This document shows, in pieces, positions 1 to 8,755 of a stretch of 64,000 bases of DNA. Location: assembly GCA_016703065.1 (NCBI GenBank), contig JADJCU010000005.1:1-64000 (forward strand), read 5' to 3'. The DNA is from a bacterium (GTDB taxonomy: Bacteria > Electryoneota > RPQS01). Both the position numbers and the translations under genes were made by a program. Position 1 is the stretch's first letter. Every line of letters starts with the position of its first letter. The notes beneath the pieces were generated by a model. That model saw only the letters and a list, made by a program, of their open reading frames with translations, made no database searches and was not told the DNA's origin.

Positions 1-3000
1 CTTGGAGCCACGGCGGTTGAATAACGAACTCAGCAGCAGAGGTGTCGCCGGCTGTCGCATGCTCGTGTGACATTACACGGACGCGAGCGGTGTTTGTCCC
101 GTTGGCCGGAATCGGCCATACGACGGAATCGGCAGTGACCGAGTCGGCGATGAGTGTCCACCCGCCATTCGGGTAGCTGTAATTCACTTCGGCCTTGCAC
201 ATGCCGGTGAAGTTGTGCCTCGTCCACTCTATTGTGAAGGTTGAACCCGGGAGCAGCGATTCACCGCCATTCGGCTCCTGCAGCGTGAGGTACGGCCCGC
301 TAATAGTAAAATCGGCGTTGCTCGTGTCCGCGACGTCAGTGTTATTCTCTTGATAGACGTAGATTCGGCAATTGGTCTCCGTTGGCGCGCTAACACCCCA
401 CGTGAAGAACGTGTCGGGCGTCGTGGCGATCCACTCCCATGTTCCGTTCGGGAAGTCGCGTTTGATCCGGACCAGACAATTACCGATAATGGGCGACTTC
501 GTCCAGCGAATGGTCTGCGGAACACCGACGGTCCAATTCTCTCCGCCATTGGGAGACAAGACCGTAATGAACGGCATCAGGATCGAGAAGTTCGCATTCG
601 ACGTGTCGCCAATAGACGGCTGGGATATCGAGGTAATGCGAATGCGCGCGCTGTTGGTCTCTGGTCCCGCAGCAGTCCATTGAAACGAGCCGTCATTGGT
701 CGTACTGCCGGAGACGGTTGACCACGTTCCGCCGGGGTAGCTGTGGCAGATTTGAATCGACACGTTGCCGGCGATGCCGCCGGTCGCCCATGTGATCGTC
801 TGAAGTTGTCCGGCAGCCCAGGTCTCTGCGCCGTTTGGTGTGAGCACGGAGAGCGTGGGCGCAGAGGTTTCTGTTTCCCACATGCCGCGTCCGTGCGTAC
901 CTGCGCGAAGTTTACCGGAGGTCGGATGCAGCGCGAGGAAATCGACGGCGTTTGGCAGTCCGGTGGAATAGTCACTCCAGTTTGCACCGTTGTCAGAAGA
1001 GTAATAGACACCGAGGTCGTTACCGACATAGAGCTTGCTGGGATTAGTCTGATCAATGACGATACAGTTTGCGGGCAGGTCGGGAAGGCCCGTCGACGAG
1101 TTGCTCCAGGAAGCGCCGCCGTTGGTCGACTTGTAGAGGTGACCGGAGCTATAGCCGGAGACGGTACAATAGACGATGTCACGGTTAGTCGGATCCACGG
1201 CGAGATGCGTAGGATAGCGTTCGGGGATTCCCGCTTCGATATTCGTCGACGAGGTACCGCCGTTGTTGGTCTTGAAGACCTTACCGTCGTAGCCTTCGTA
1301 ACAGACGTAAATCGTCTGCGGGTCTGACGGCGCGACGGCAATCTGGCTGATCTTCGATGCCTCGAGCGCGGTCGCAAAGCGGCCCACGAGGCGCCGCTGT
1401 TCGTCGTCTTATACACGAGATTGGTTCCCGTGTACGGGATGTTCTGGGTTGGTCGGGTCCATCACGCGCGGGTCACCGCGCCCTGGCCGGTGATACCGGT
1501 TTGTATCGCCGAGAAGGACGATCCGCCATTCGTGGACTTATAGTGACTGCCGCGCTGCGTTCCGGCGTAGACAACGTTCGAGTTTGTGAAGTCGACGTTG
1601 CAGTACGCACCGTCACCGCCCAGCACACGCGTGTGAATAGTCGAGTTGTTGTACTTGTTCGTGCCGTTGTCCTGCGTTCCGCCATACGCGACATTTGGCT
1701 GCAGCGCATCGTTGCAAATTGCGTAGTACTGGTAGGTCACGAGTCCGGTGTTCAGAGCGGACCAGCCGGTCCCGCCATTCGTGGACTTGAAGAGTCCGCC
1801 GTCAGTACCGATCAGGATTGTATTCGGATTGCCGGGCATATAGGCGAGGGCATGATGATCGGCATGGGCATACTGCGAATTGCCTTCGGAGTAGGTCCAG
1901 ATGGTCATGCGGGTCCAGTTCACACCACCGTCGGTAGATTTGTAGGCATCGAGTCCACATGACCACACCTGATTGGCATCAGTGGGATGAACCTGACAGA
2001 CCAGATTATACCAACCCTGCGCGTTGTACATGTTGGGCGACGAGGATTGCAGGGACCACGTCGAGCCGCCGTTTGTGGTGCGGTACATGCCGAGAAACGC
2101 TGCTCCGGCGGAAATCGTCTGCGAGTATCCAGCATAGACCGTACTCGGGCTGGTCGGGCTAATCGAGAGTTCCAGACGGCCGTGCGTCGATCCAGCAGGC
2201 AGACCGGTCGAGAGTTGCGTCCATGTAACACCGCTATTGGTCGATTTGTAGATACCGTTGTTGGCGTCGCCCCAAGGATGTCCGTTCGCGCAATAGAGCA
2301 CGTTCGATGAATCGGGGTGAATTTCAAGGTCTTTTACATCGCCAAAATGGTATTGCGTCCACGAGGTACCACCGTTCGTGGACTTAAAAACGCCGCCCAC
2401 GGAACTATTGCAGGCGGCATAGATGATCTGTGTATTCGTGGGATCAATGACGAGCGAGTTAATCGCGCGACTCTGCGACTGCGTCCGACAGACCGGTCGT
2501 GTTCCACGTGGCGCCGGCGTCAGTAGACTTGAAAACCCCTGCGCCGAACACGGCGTCGATGTTAAACGATCCTTCGCCTGTTCCGATGTAAATGATGTCC
2601 GGGTTGGTCGGATCGAGTGCGATACAGCCGATTGCGAGACTCGCCAGATTGTCGGTCAGCGGCGACCACGTCGTTCCGCCGTTGGTGGTCTTCCACAGAC
2701 CGCCGGAAGCCGATCCAACGTAGATGATGTTTGTGTTAACGGGATTCCACGCAATGGAGAGAATTCGCCCCGAGTAGTTATTCGGGCCAATGGAGGACCA
2801 ATTCTCGTCGAGCGGGTTATTCGGCAGGCGATTCTGCTGCTTGAGGTCCCAGGCTTCCATGCGCTTGGCCATCGGGTCGACATCCACTCCGGGAGTGAGG
2901 CGCTGACCTTGGAACCAAAGGAAACGGTTGTAGGGCTTCCATCCAGTACCCTTACCCGGGCTGACGAGCGGGTCAAAGACCGTGCGGAAAGCCGAGTCGA

Positions 3001-3157
3001 TGGCCTGCACCCGCGAATCTACCGCAACCTGTTGGTCGGCAGCTTGCAACGCCGTGTGGGATGGGGTGATGCTTCCTGCGAGAAACAGAACCCCTATCCA
3101 CAGCGAGCCGATGTGCTTAAGGTGATGATTTAGCGGATTGTTACGTGCCTTTGACAT
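1..3157 (-). CDS. Secreted Asp-box (BNR/VPS10-like) beta-propeller protein, partial and frame-disrupted
   Basis: The start at 3157 gives an N-terminal hydrophobic signal segment (about residues 15-36). About twelve Asp-box-like blades of the type K(S/T)T(N/D)GG-x-(S/T)W follow, as in sialidase, VPS10 and sortilin-type propellers. The C-terminal part (below about 700) carries three Ig-like repeats opening with PNGGE or PNGAE and a TIxW core, and the gene runs off the left edge. The frame breaks near 2460, near 1455 (two closely spaced) and near 1372, while conserved blades continue on both sides of every break. This looks like sequence error rather than gene decay. No catalytic sialidase residues were recognised, so it is probably an exported binding or surface protein. 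A T9SS tail would lie outside the window. Confidence 0.75.
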
Positions 3158-3303
3158 GCTTTTCCCTGAGTCTGGTCATACGAACTCGGGGAATAGCTAA
3201 GTCAAACAGTGGACCACTTTGCAGTAGGGTCTCTAACAATCCAGTATGATGGCGTGAGGTTGTTATAACATCTGTGAGCTTTTGTCGAAGTCAACAAAAT
3301 GAA

Positions 3304-3324
3304 AAAGGGGCATTTCGCCCCTTT
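3304..3324 (-). terminator. Intrinsic terminator, minus strand
   Basis: A perfect 8-bp stem (AAAGGGGC with GCCCCTTT, loop of 5) is followed on the minus strand by five T residues. It lies downstream of the minus-strand gene ending at 3454 and upstream of the gene starting at 3157, so it separates the two transcripts. Confidence 0.65.
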
Positions 3325-3385
3325 ACTCGCGTGTAGAGAAATAGTATCTTCTGTCAACGGCGATTTTGGGTCCCGCCGGGTGTAC

Positions 3386-3419
3386 AAGCGGCCGCTCTGA
3401 GCAATCAGAGCGGCCGCTT
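3386..3419. terminator. Perfect 15-bp inverted repeat, terminator-like
   Basis: AAGCGGCCGCTCTGA is repeated in perfect inversion after a 4-base spacer. It lies 35 bases past the stop of the minus-strand gene ending at 3454. The T tract is short in both directions. With the hairpin at 3304 it makes a tandem terminator arrangement. Confidence 0.55.
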
Positions 3420-3453
3420 TGCGTCATGGTCGGCACGCCTTGCCCTGCGGGGG

Positions 3454-4899
3454 CTATTTCAGGACGACAAGTCTTGTGCTTTGACTCGCGCCACCGGCTT
3501 GCAGGTTTGCAAAGTAACTTCCCGAGGCCATTCCGGAGGCGTCCAGCATGACCGAGTGACCCCCTGCGGTCTGTAGTCCTTGGTCAAGCGTTGCCACGAG
3601 CCGCCCTTGCACATCCACGAGCTGCAGGAGGATATCAGCCTGCGATGCCAGATCATAGCGTATGGTGGTCGAGGCGTTGAACGGGTTGGGATAGGCGAAT
3701 AGCTCAAAGCCCGCGACGATAGGCCAACGATGGTCGATTGCATCGAGCGGATCGGGCCCCGTCTTAAGCAGCCAAACATCGACATTGCCCGCACCGACGG
3801 ACATTGTGCCGCCACCGATCACGTATCCGCCGTCGGAGGTCGGCAGCACCTGATACGCGGCATCGGTCGCACCGCCACCGTAAGACCCGGTCCACTGAGT
3901 GTTGCCAGATTCATCGGTGCGGACGAGCATGACATTTCCTCCCGTGACTCCGTCCATACCGGCGATGACAAACCCTCCATCGCCAAGCTCAACGGCTGAC
4001 CAGGCCTGTTCGTTTCCGCCCGGTGCGCCAATGTAAGAACTCCATAGGCTATCGCCGGCCAGGTTGGTTCTGAGCAGCCAGGCGTCCGTCAGACCGCTAC
4101 CGCGGGTACTTGTGCCAATCGAAACAAATCCGCCGTCGGCGCATTGCTGCACACACCACGGAATATCGTCCCATTGGTCTCCAAATGTGTTTGACCACTC
4201 GGGGGTACCTGAAGCGGCGAGTTTGATCAGCCAATACTGACCTTGTGGGGAGCCTGCCGGGCGCGTAACGCCACATACGACAAAGCCGCCGTCGGACGTT
4301 AAGGACACATAAGTTCCACCCGCATCGGCCGTATTCCCGCCAAACTGTTGGCTCCACACGCTGTCACCGTTCGCATCAACTTTGAGAACCCAAACATCGA
4401 AATTCGCATTCCCGAAGGACATGGTTTCACCGGCCAAAATGAAGCCGCCATCCCCCGTCTGCTGTCCCCAGTAGCAGTGTTCATCTCCGAAACCGCCATA
4501 GGTGCGGCTCCATTCCTGCTCACCATCGGAATCCATCTTGACGAGCCAAAAATCGAGTCCTCCCGCCCCTTCCGAAGCTGTGTACCCAGTGAAGAAGTAG
4601 CCTCCCTCAGCAGTCTTGCCAATGTTGCCGGGGAAATCGGCTTGCGGCCCGCCGTAGACCCGTCCCCATAGACTGTCGCCGAACGCATTCGTTTTGATGA
4701 TCCACACCTGTTCGTCGTCGGAGATTGTCGCACTGCACTGCAAGACGAAACCTTCATCATGAGCCGGGCAGAGCGAGATCGAGTAGTCCGCTTGGGGACC
4801 ACCGTAGGATCTACTCCAGAGGCTGTCAGGCTGCGCAATTGCTCGTGTAGCTGAAGACGCCAACAACGCGACGAATACGAAATTAAGTCCCCTCTTCAT
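3454..4899 (-). CDS. Secreted repeat protein with T9SS type A sorting domain
   Basis: About 481 residues from the ATG at 4899, chosen because AGGGGAG precedes it and a signal peptide (about residues 2-23, ending AIAQ) follows directly; the longer frame start has neither. The body is a tandem array of roughly 50-residue units with the recurring pattern GDSLWSRSYGG...DGGFV..G...WL(I/L)K, resembling delta-60/beta-propeller-like repeats. The C-terminus (about 70 residues) is a type A sorting domain: YPNPFNASTTIRYDL, then VDVQGR and a final basic LVVLK. The protein is probably exported through the outer membrane and either anchored or released by type IX secretion. Its ligand is unknown. A long leader with an intrinsic terminator (5001-5077) precedes it. 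Confidence 0.85.
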   Translation of the reverse strand: MKRGLNFVFVALLASSATRAIAQPDSLWSRSYGGPQADYSISLCPAHDEGFVLQCSATISDDEQVWIIKTNAFGDSLWGRVYGGPQADFPGNIGKTAEGGYFFTGYTASEGAGGLDFWLVKMDSDGEQEWSRTYGGFGDEHCYWGQQTGDGGFILAGETMSFGNANFDVWVLKVDANGDSVWSQQFGGNTADAGGTYVSLTSDGGFVVCGVTRPAGSPQGQYWLIKLAASGTPEWSNTFGDQWDDIPWCVQQCADGGFVSIGTSTRGSGLTDAWLLRTNLAGDSLWSSYIGAPGGNEQAWSAVELGDGGFVIAGMDGVTGGNVMLVRTDESGNTQWTGSYGGGATDAAYQVLPTSDGGYVIGGGTMSVGAGNVDVWLLKTGPDPLDAIDHRWPIVAGFELFAYPNPFNASTTIRYDLASQADILLQLVDVQGRLVATLDQGLQTAGGHSVMLDASGMASGSYFANLQAGGASQSTRLVVLK

Positions 4900-5000
4900 G
4901 TTCAATCTCCCCTGGTAAATAGTCCCCGATTGTTGATTGACTCCGACGTCCAAGCAGGATCACGCACGAATGTATTGCACTGATCGCGATCGCCGGAAGC

Positions 5001-5077
5001 AAAAAAACTAAGCGAACCTTCGCCGCAGCAGCGGAAGATTCGCTTAGTAGAATAGGTGCCGGAGAGGACGAATCCTC
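5001..5077 (-). promoter_or_regulatory. UUCG-capped hairpin followed by intrinsic terminator in the leader of the 4899 gene (or a small RNA)
   Basis: On the minus strand a GAGGA-TTCG-TCCTC hairpin (5077-5064) is followed by a long stem (5045-5010, arms AAGCGAA and TTCGCTT plus an inner GC part) and seven T residues (5007-5001). It stands about 100 bases upstream of the ATG at 4899. A possible promoter lies just upstream (TTGACT at 5126-5121, AAGATT at 5103-5098). The product could be an attenuated leader or an independent RNA of about 90 nt. No leader peptide with a biased codon run was seen. Confidence 0.45.
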
Positions 5078-5268
5078 ACCCAACCACGTAGGACAGTAAT
5101 CTTGTGAATCTATTCACGGGAGTCAACGGCAGTATGGACTGTTCTTGTACTCATGTGACTCAGTCACGGACAGGAAAGTCAGACTGCACACGAGCACCGT
5201 GTTCTTCCTTTTCGGCAGCTGGTACCGTTCTTGCGAATGTTTGCTCGTACTAAATCAGGAGCGGGCAA

Positions 5269-5592
5269 ATGAGCAAGACATTGATAATTATTGCCGGATT
5301 TTCGCTGCTGGCGCTGGGCGCAACAGTACTGACCACGGGCATCGAGGAGAAGGCTTACGATTCCACGATGGAAAACCTCGACGCGGCCGTTGATGAGGCG
5401 GAACGCGGACTTGGAGTCGACAGCGAGTCGCCGGAAAAGAAGAAGCCCGCTATGAAGCGGGCGATTGAGTTGAATAAGAAGATGAATGCGCGGATGGCTG
5501 AGAGTCAGGCCATGCTCGACAGTCTGGTCGATGCGGAGTCAGACGCGCTCGGGGAATACGTTGTCACGGACTCGACCGAAAACGACTACTAA
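5269..5592 (+). CDS. Small membrane-anchored or exported helical protein, unknown function
   Basis: 107 residues. An AGGAG sits 8 bases before the ATG. Residues 3-23 form one hydrophobic segment (signal anchor or uncleaved signal). The rest is charged and predicted helical, rich in Glu, Lys, Met and Ala, with heptad-like spacing suggesting a coiled coil, and an acidic C-terminus. No family was recognised. It stands alone between divergent or convergent neighbours and ends at a bidirectional hairpin (5618-5643). Upstream, 5104-5117 and 5155-5167 are small perfect inverted repeats that might be operators. Confidence 0.7.
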   Translation: MSKTLIIIAGFSLLALGATVLTTGIEEKAYDSTMENLDAAVDEAERGLGVDSESPEKKKPAMKRAIELNKKMNARMAESQAMLDSLVDAESDALGEYVVTDSTENDY

Positions 5593-5617
5593 GCGGCATC
5601 AAGCAACGGACTAAGTG

Positions 5618-5643
5618 AAACGACGGCTGGTTGGCCGTCGTTT
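5618..5643. terminator. Bidirectional intrinsic terminator
   Basis: Perfect 10-bp stem AAACGACGGC with GCCGTCGTTT around a 6-base loop, placed between the convergent stops at 5592 (+) and 5655 (-). It serves both. Confidence 0.65.
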
Positions 5644-5654
5644 CTGGTTCCGCG

Positions 5655-5951
5655 CTATTCCTTGATCATGGTCAGGAGCATCTTGAACTTCGTTCGCGCC
5701 TTCACCGCATGCGGAATGTTGGCCGGCATGATCACAAAGTCCCCGGGTCCGGCAATGGTCGATACTCCACCGATGATGAGCTCAACGTCACCGTCCAGAA
5801 CTTGCACGACGGCATCAAACGGCGCGGAGTGTTCGGAGAGCTCCTGCGCTTGATCAAACGCAAACAGAGTTATGGTTCCGTGCGGCTGCTTGACCAGGGT
5901 CTTGCTGACGACGGCGTTGGGATTGTATTCGATTTCAGAGTGTAGATTCAT
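5655..5951 (-). CDS. Small single-domain cupin protein
   Basis: 98 residues, the usual size of a stand-alone cupin_2 domain. Motif 1 is seen as EHSAPFDA followed by VLDGDVELIIGG, and motif 2 as PGDFVIMPANIPHAV. The His residues at both motifs could bind a metal. Such proteins are often called DMSO lyase-like or mannose-6-phosphate isomerase-like, but the substrate cannot be read from sequence. There is no convincing ribosome site before the ATG at 5951. It follows the peroxidase gene but a hairpin (5974-5994) separates them. Confidence 0.82.
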   Translation of the reverse strand: MNLHSEIEYNPNAVVSKTLVKQPHGTITLFAFDQAQELSEHSAPFDAVVQVLDGDVELIIGGVSTIAGPGDFVIMPANIPHAVKARTKFKMLLTMIKE

Positions 5952-5973
5952 TGGGGAAGTTGGTTGAATGCAA

Positions 5974-5994
5974 AGGGCAGCGGAGGGCTGCCCT
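5974..5994 (-). terminator. Hairpin after the cytochrome peroxidase gene
   Basis: Perfect 8-bp stem AGGGCAGC with GCTGCCCT, loop of 5, then TTT on the minus strand, 10 bases after the stop at 6005. Confidence 0.5.
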
Positions 5995-6004
5995 CTTGCG
6001 CTAT

Positions 6005-7339
6005 TTAACCGGGAAAGCCGGGGGGCGGCGGGCCGGCGCTCAATCCGAGCACCGGTACGAGACCCGAGGGTACTCGATCCGGAACGGTCGTCAGGAACGG
6101 TGAGAGCTGCGTGCCGGGATCAGTGAGCGATTTCAGGAATGCTACAATGTCCTGCATTTCGGAATCGGTCAGGCCGAGGGGCTGCGGCAGCAATTCGTCG
6201 AGTTCGTCGTTAGAGATTTCGGGATGGCGCGGCAGCGCGCCGTCATTGTAGAACGCGACGACCTGCTCGAGTGTTTCGAGCACTCCGTCATGCATATAAG
6301 GCGGGGTTAACTCAACATTGCGCAGCGAAGGCGTGCGGAACGCGTAGCGGTCGGCCGGATTCATGGTATGCTCTTCCCGTCCGCAATCGTCACCCGGAAT
6401 TACCGCTTTGCCCGGTCCCTCCTGCTGCACGCCGGTTACCACGAATTCGAAGTTGCTTAGCATTGGACCGGGATGGCACTCAGCGCACTTCCCTTTCGTA
6501 TGAAACAGTTCAAGCCCTCGCAGCTCCGCGCCCGTCAGCGCGTTGTCATCGCCTGCGACATAGCGGTCATAGCGACTATTGCGAGTCACAAGTTCGCGTT
6601 CAAATGACGCAATAGCCCGACCATAGGTCGACGAGTCCACGACATGGACGCGCTGTCCGTTCTGCCATTGCTCGTTTTCATCGGGAAATGCCGCGGCGAA
6701 TCGCTGGACGTATTCTTCGATTCCGCGCAGTCGCGCCAGCACGGAGTCGAGCGCGTCATCACCGGCTTGTGTGTCATCGCCGGGATAGGCGTCTCCGCGC
6801 ATTTCCACGCGGGACGTGATCGGCTTGGTGGCCTGCACTTCAAGACTCTTGACTCGGCCATCCCAGAAGAAGAAGCCATTGTACGTCGCTTCGCCGGTTT
6901 CGTCGGCGTTGAATGCGGTGTTGAAGATCGTCGGCGAATTGCGCGGCGTCAGACCGACAGGATCACCGGTGTGTGATGAGTTCCCGGGAATGCGATCAGG
7001 ACCCAATCCGCCGGTACCTGCTACGCCGACAGGCAATTGGCGTTGGTCACCGAACGCGAAGGCGGGGTGATGGCATGTTGCGCACGACGCGTCAAATTCA
7101 CCACCGAGAATCGGATCATAGAACAGGAATCGGCCCAGCGAGATTCGCTCCTGCATAGGCGGATTGTCGGGCGGATAGGGAATCGGACCAAGCGGCTGCA
7201 ACTCGAAACGCTCGCGAGCGGAAATTGGTGACGAGATGGAATCGCCATCATCATCATCCGAACAGCCCATGAGACCAAACAACATGAGTGCAAGCAGGAG
7301 CGGCATCAGCCGCGACAGTCGAAAACGGAACTTGAACAT
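6005..7339 (-). CDS. Di-haem cytochrome c peroxidase / MauG-family lipoprotein
   Basis: 444 residues. The N-terminus has a lipoprotein signal with lipobox ending at Cys26 (LMGC), so it is probably periplasmic and membrane-tethered. There are two c-type haem motifs, CATCH (about 86-90) and CAECH (about 285-289). Family landmarks around them include LGRFLFYDPILGG before the first haem, and the RTPSLRNVELTPPYMHDG segment near residue 340, typical of CCP/MauG. The family reduces hydrogen peroxide with electrons from small c-type donors, or modifies protein or small-molecule substrates. With no donor gene adjacent, the specific substrate is open. An operator-like cluster (7443-7490) and a promoter (7404-7433) lie upstream. 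Confidence 0.9.
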   Translation of the reverse strand: MFKFRFRLSRLMPLLLALMLFGLMGCSDDDDGDSISSPISARERFELQPLGPIPYPPDNPPMQERISLGRFLFYDPILGGEFDASCATCHHPAFAFGDQRQLPVGVAGTGGLGPDRIPGNSSHTGDPVGLTPRNSPTIFNTAFNADETGEATYNGFFFWDGRVKSLEVQATKPITSRVEMRGDAYPGDDTQAGDDALDSVLARLRGIEEYVQRFAAAFPDENEQWQNGQRVHVVDSSTYGRAIASFERELVTRNSRYDRYVAGDDNALTGAELRGLELFHTKGKCAECHPGPMLSNFEFVVTGVQQEGPGKAVIPGDDCGREEHTMNPADRYAFRTPSLRNVELTPPYMHDGVLETLEQVVAFYNDGALPRHPEISNDELDELLPQPLGLTDSEMQDIVAFLKSLTDPGTQLSPFLTTVPDRVPSGLVPVLGLSAGPPPPGFPG

Positions 7340-7403
7340 CGTCTACCCCAGGCCGTTAGGTTCTTAATTACCACTACTAATTGCGCGAAGCAGTGGAGGA
7401 AAT

Positions 7404-7433
7404 AATATAGCAACAGTCGGCAGGAACTCGCAA
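7404..7433 (-). promoter_or_regulatory. Probable promoter of the di-haem peroxidase gene
   Basis: TTGCGA (7433-7428) and TATATT (7409-7404) on the minus strand, spaced 18. This gives a leader of about 60 bases before the ATG at 7339. Confidence 0.45.
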
Positions 7434-7442
7434 GCGAATCGC

Positions 7443-7490
7443 TGACAAATTGTGAGTTCTATAATATGACAATAGTTGTCAGCTTTGTCA
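7443..7490. promoter_or_regulatory. Cluster of TGACAA / TTGTCA inverted half-sites
   Basis: TGACAA occurs at 7443 and 7467, TTGTCA at 7476 and 7485. The central pair forms the palindrome TGACAATAGTTGTCA (7467-7481), and the outer pair gives GCTGACAA...TTGTCAGC. It lies immediately upstream of the -35 of the peroxidase promoter, a position typical of an activator site. The binding protein is unknown. Confidence 0.45.
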
Positions 7491-7524
7491 TGCTGCAAGT
7501 ATAGAACGGCGGTGCAACACGGAG

Positions 7525-8569
7525 TCAGGTTCCAAGAAGTTTCGCAAGTTCAGCCACGGCTCGTCCTTCCCAAAGCGCGGCCTGATCAATTAGTTTGGCG
7601 GCCTCAGCACGTCGGCCCGGATCACGCCAATGAAGTACGTGGGCATCCGGCCCACGGAGCGATTTTCCTTCGCGTTCAAGTTCGTAGACGCGGCCTAAGT
7701 GTTTGTTAAAGTCACGCCACGCCACAGCAGTCTGTCCATAATTTGTGCTGGCTTTGGCCAAAATCTGGCGGGGCTTTCCGCCATACCTCGGGGCAAGCCG
7801 GTCAAGGAACTGGTGAACATGAGTCCGGGCTTGGCCCTGGCGGAATAGTAGCGGACCCATCCAGGATGGTGAGTCGTGGGCCGTGAAATCAACACTGGGA
7901 TTGCGCAGGTCATCGGCCAGTTGTCGATAGGCCTCACGACCAACGACCACGTTGTCGAGTGGTTCGTGCCTCCAATTGGCGATTGTCCTCCGCACAACTT
8001 GAGGCAACAGGGCCATCCAGTCGGGATCGGTTTCTTGAACGTGATTCACGCGCAGGAGGGTGTTTCCTTCATCGATTTGCAGCCTCCATTCGAAGCTGTC
8101 GCATGGGTTCGTGTGAGGGACTCATCAGGGAGCTTGTCTTCGATGCGCATGGCAATGAGATTAGGTTCGAACGCAGTCTTCTCGTAGCCGTAGAGCAGCA
8201 GCGGTTGGCGAAATCGCGCGAGGCAGAGATGGCCATGGTCGAGCCACTCGCAGGCGATCTCGAAGGCCTTAATCGAAGATGAGGGGATGATCTCTGTCCA
8301 CGTCAAGCCAAGGGCGCGTGCGAGGGTTTCCAGCGGAGGCACAATGCACCGATCGCGTGCCACATCAGGAGTGCGGGCGTAGACAAACTGCAACGCCTGT
8401 CCGCTAAGGACCTCGGCATCTCCCCATGTAAGGCGGACACCCTGCCGGGCAAGTAGAATCCAGAGGCCAAATAGGAGGCCCGGCTCCGAATCGGCCGCGA
8501 GCAGCCGATGAGAGCGGACCTGACCGGGTAGTCTTTGACGTAAATTTCGGTTTTTGAGCGGCTTGGCAT
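7525..8569 (-). CDS. Unassigned protein, frame-disrupted (about 347 residues)
   Basis: A single protein of about 347 residues can be read from the ATG at 8569 (MPSRSKTEIY) to the stop at 7525 by crossing two one-base breaks, near 8515 and near 8100. The intact middle part reads GLLFGLWILLARQG, then VPPLETLARALG. The C-terminal 170 residues are helical with RTHVHQFLDRLAPRYGG and WRDPGRRAEAAKLIDQAA. The architecture weakly recalls BtrH/DUF4872-type acyl-transfer proteins, but no catalytic residue was recognised, so no function is given. It is divergent from the subtilase at 8756. Confidence 0.5.
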
Positions 8570-8755
8570 GTTACACGATACAAAAATCACAGACGAGACT
8601 CAAGCGCTGATTCGTAGGTCGAGAAACCAACGGGAGAACACGCTAATAATAGAAGTAGGATATGTCCGTAATGACCCCGTTCCAGCTTGCCCCCGGGGAA
8701 TTTCCTCCGTAAATTGAGTGTTCGAGCATTATGTTTACATTTTGGAGGTCCTTAG

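Noticed and set aside
577..1416. Long open frames on both strands (also 743-1327 and 1357-1962)
   Set aside because: They are shadows of the Asp-box gene; the blade motifs are only in the minus frames described.
5050..5085. GGTGCCGGAG near 5055 looks like the reversed 3' end of a tRNA gene
   Set aside because: The would-be T arm is a 4-base UUCG loop instead of 7 bases, and no matching acceptor or anticodon arm exists on the minus strand.
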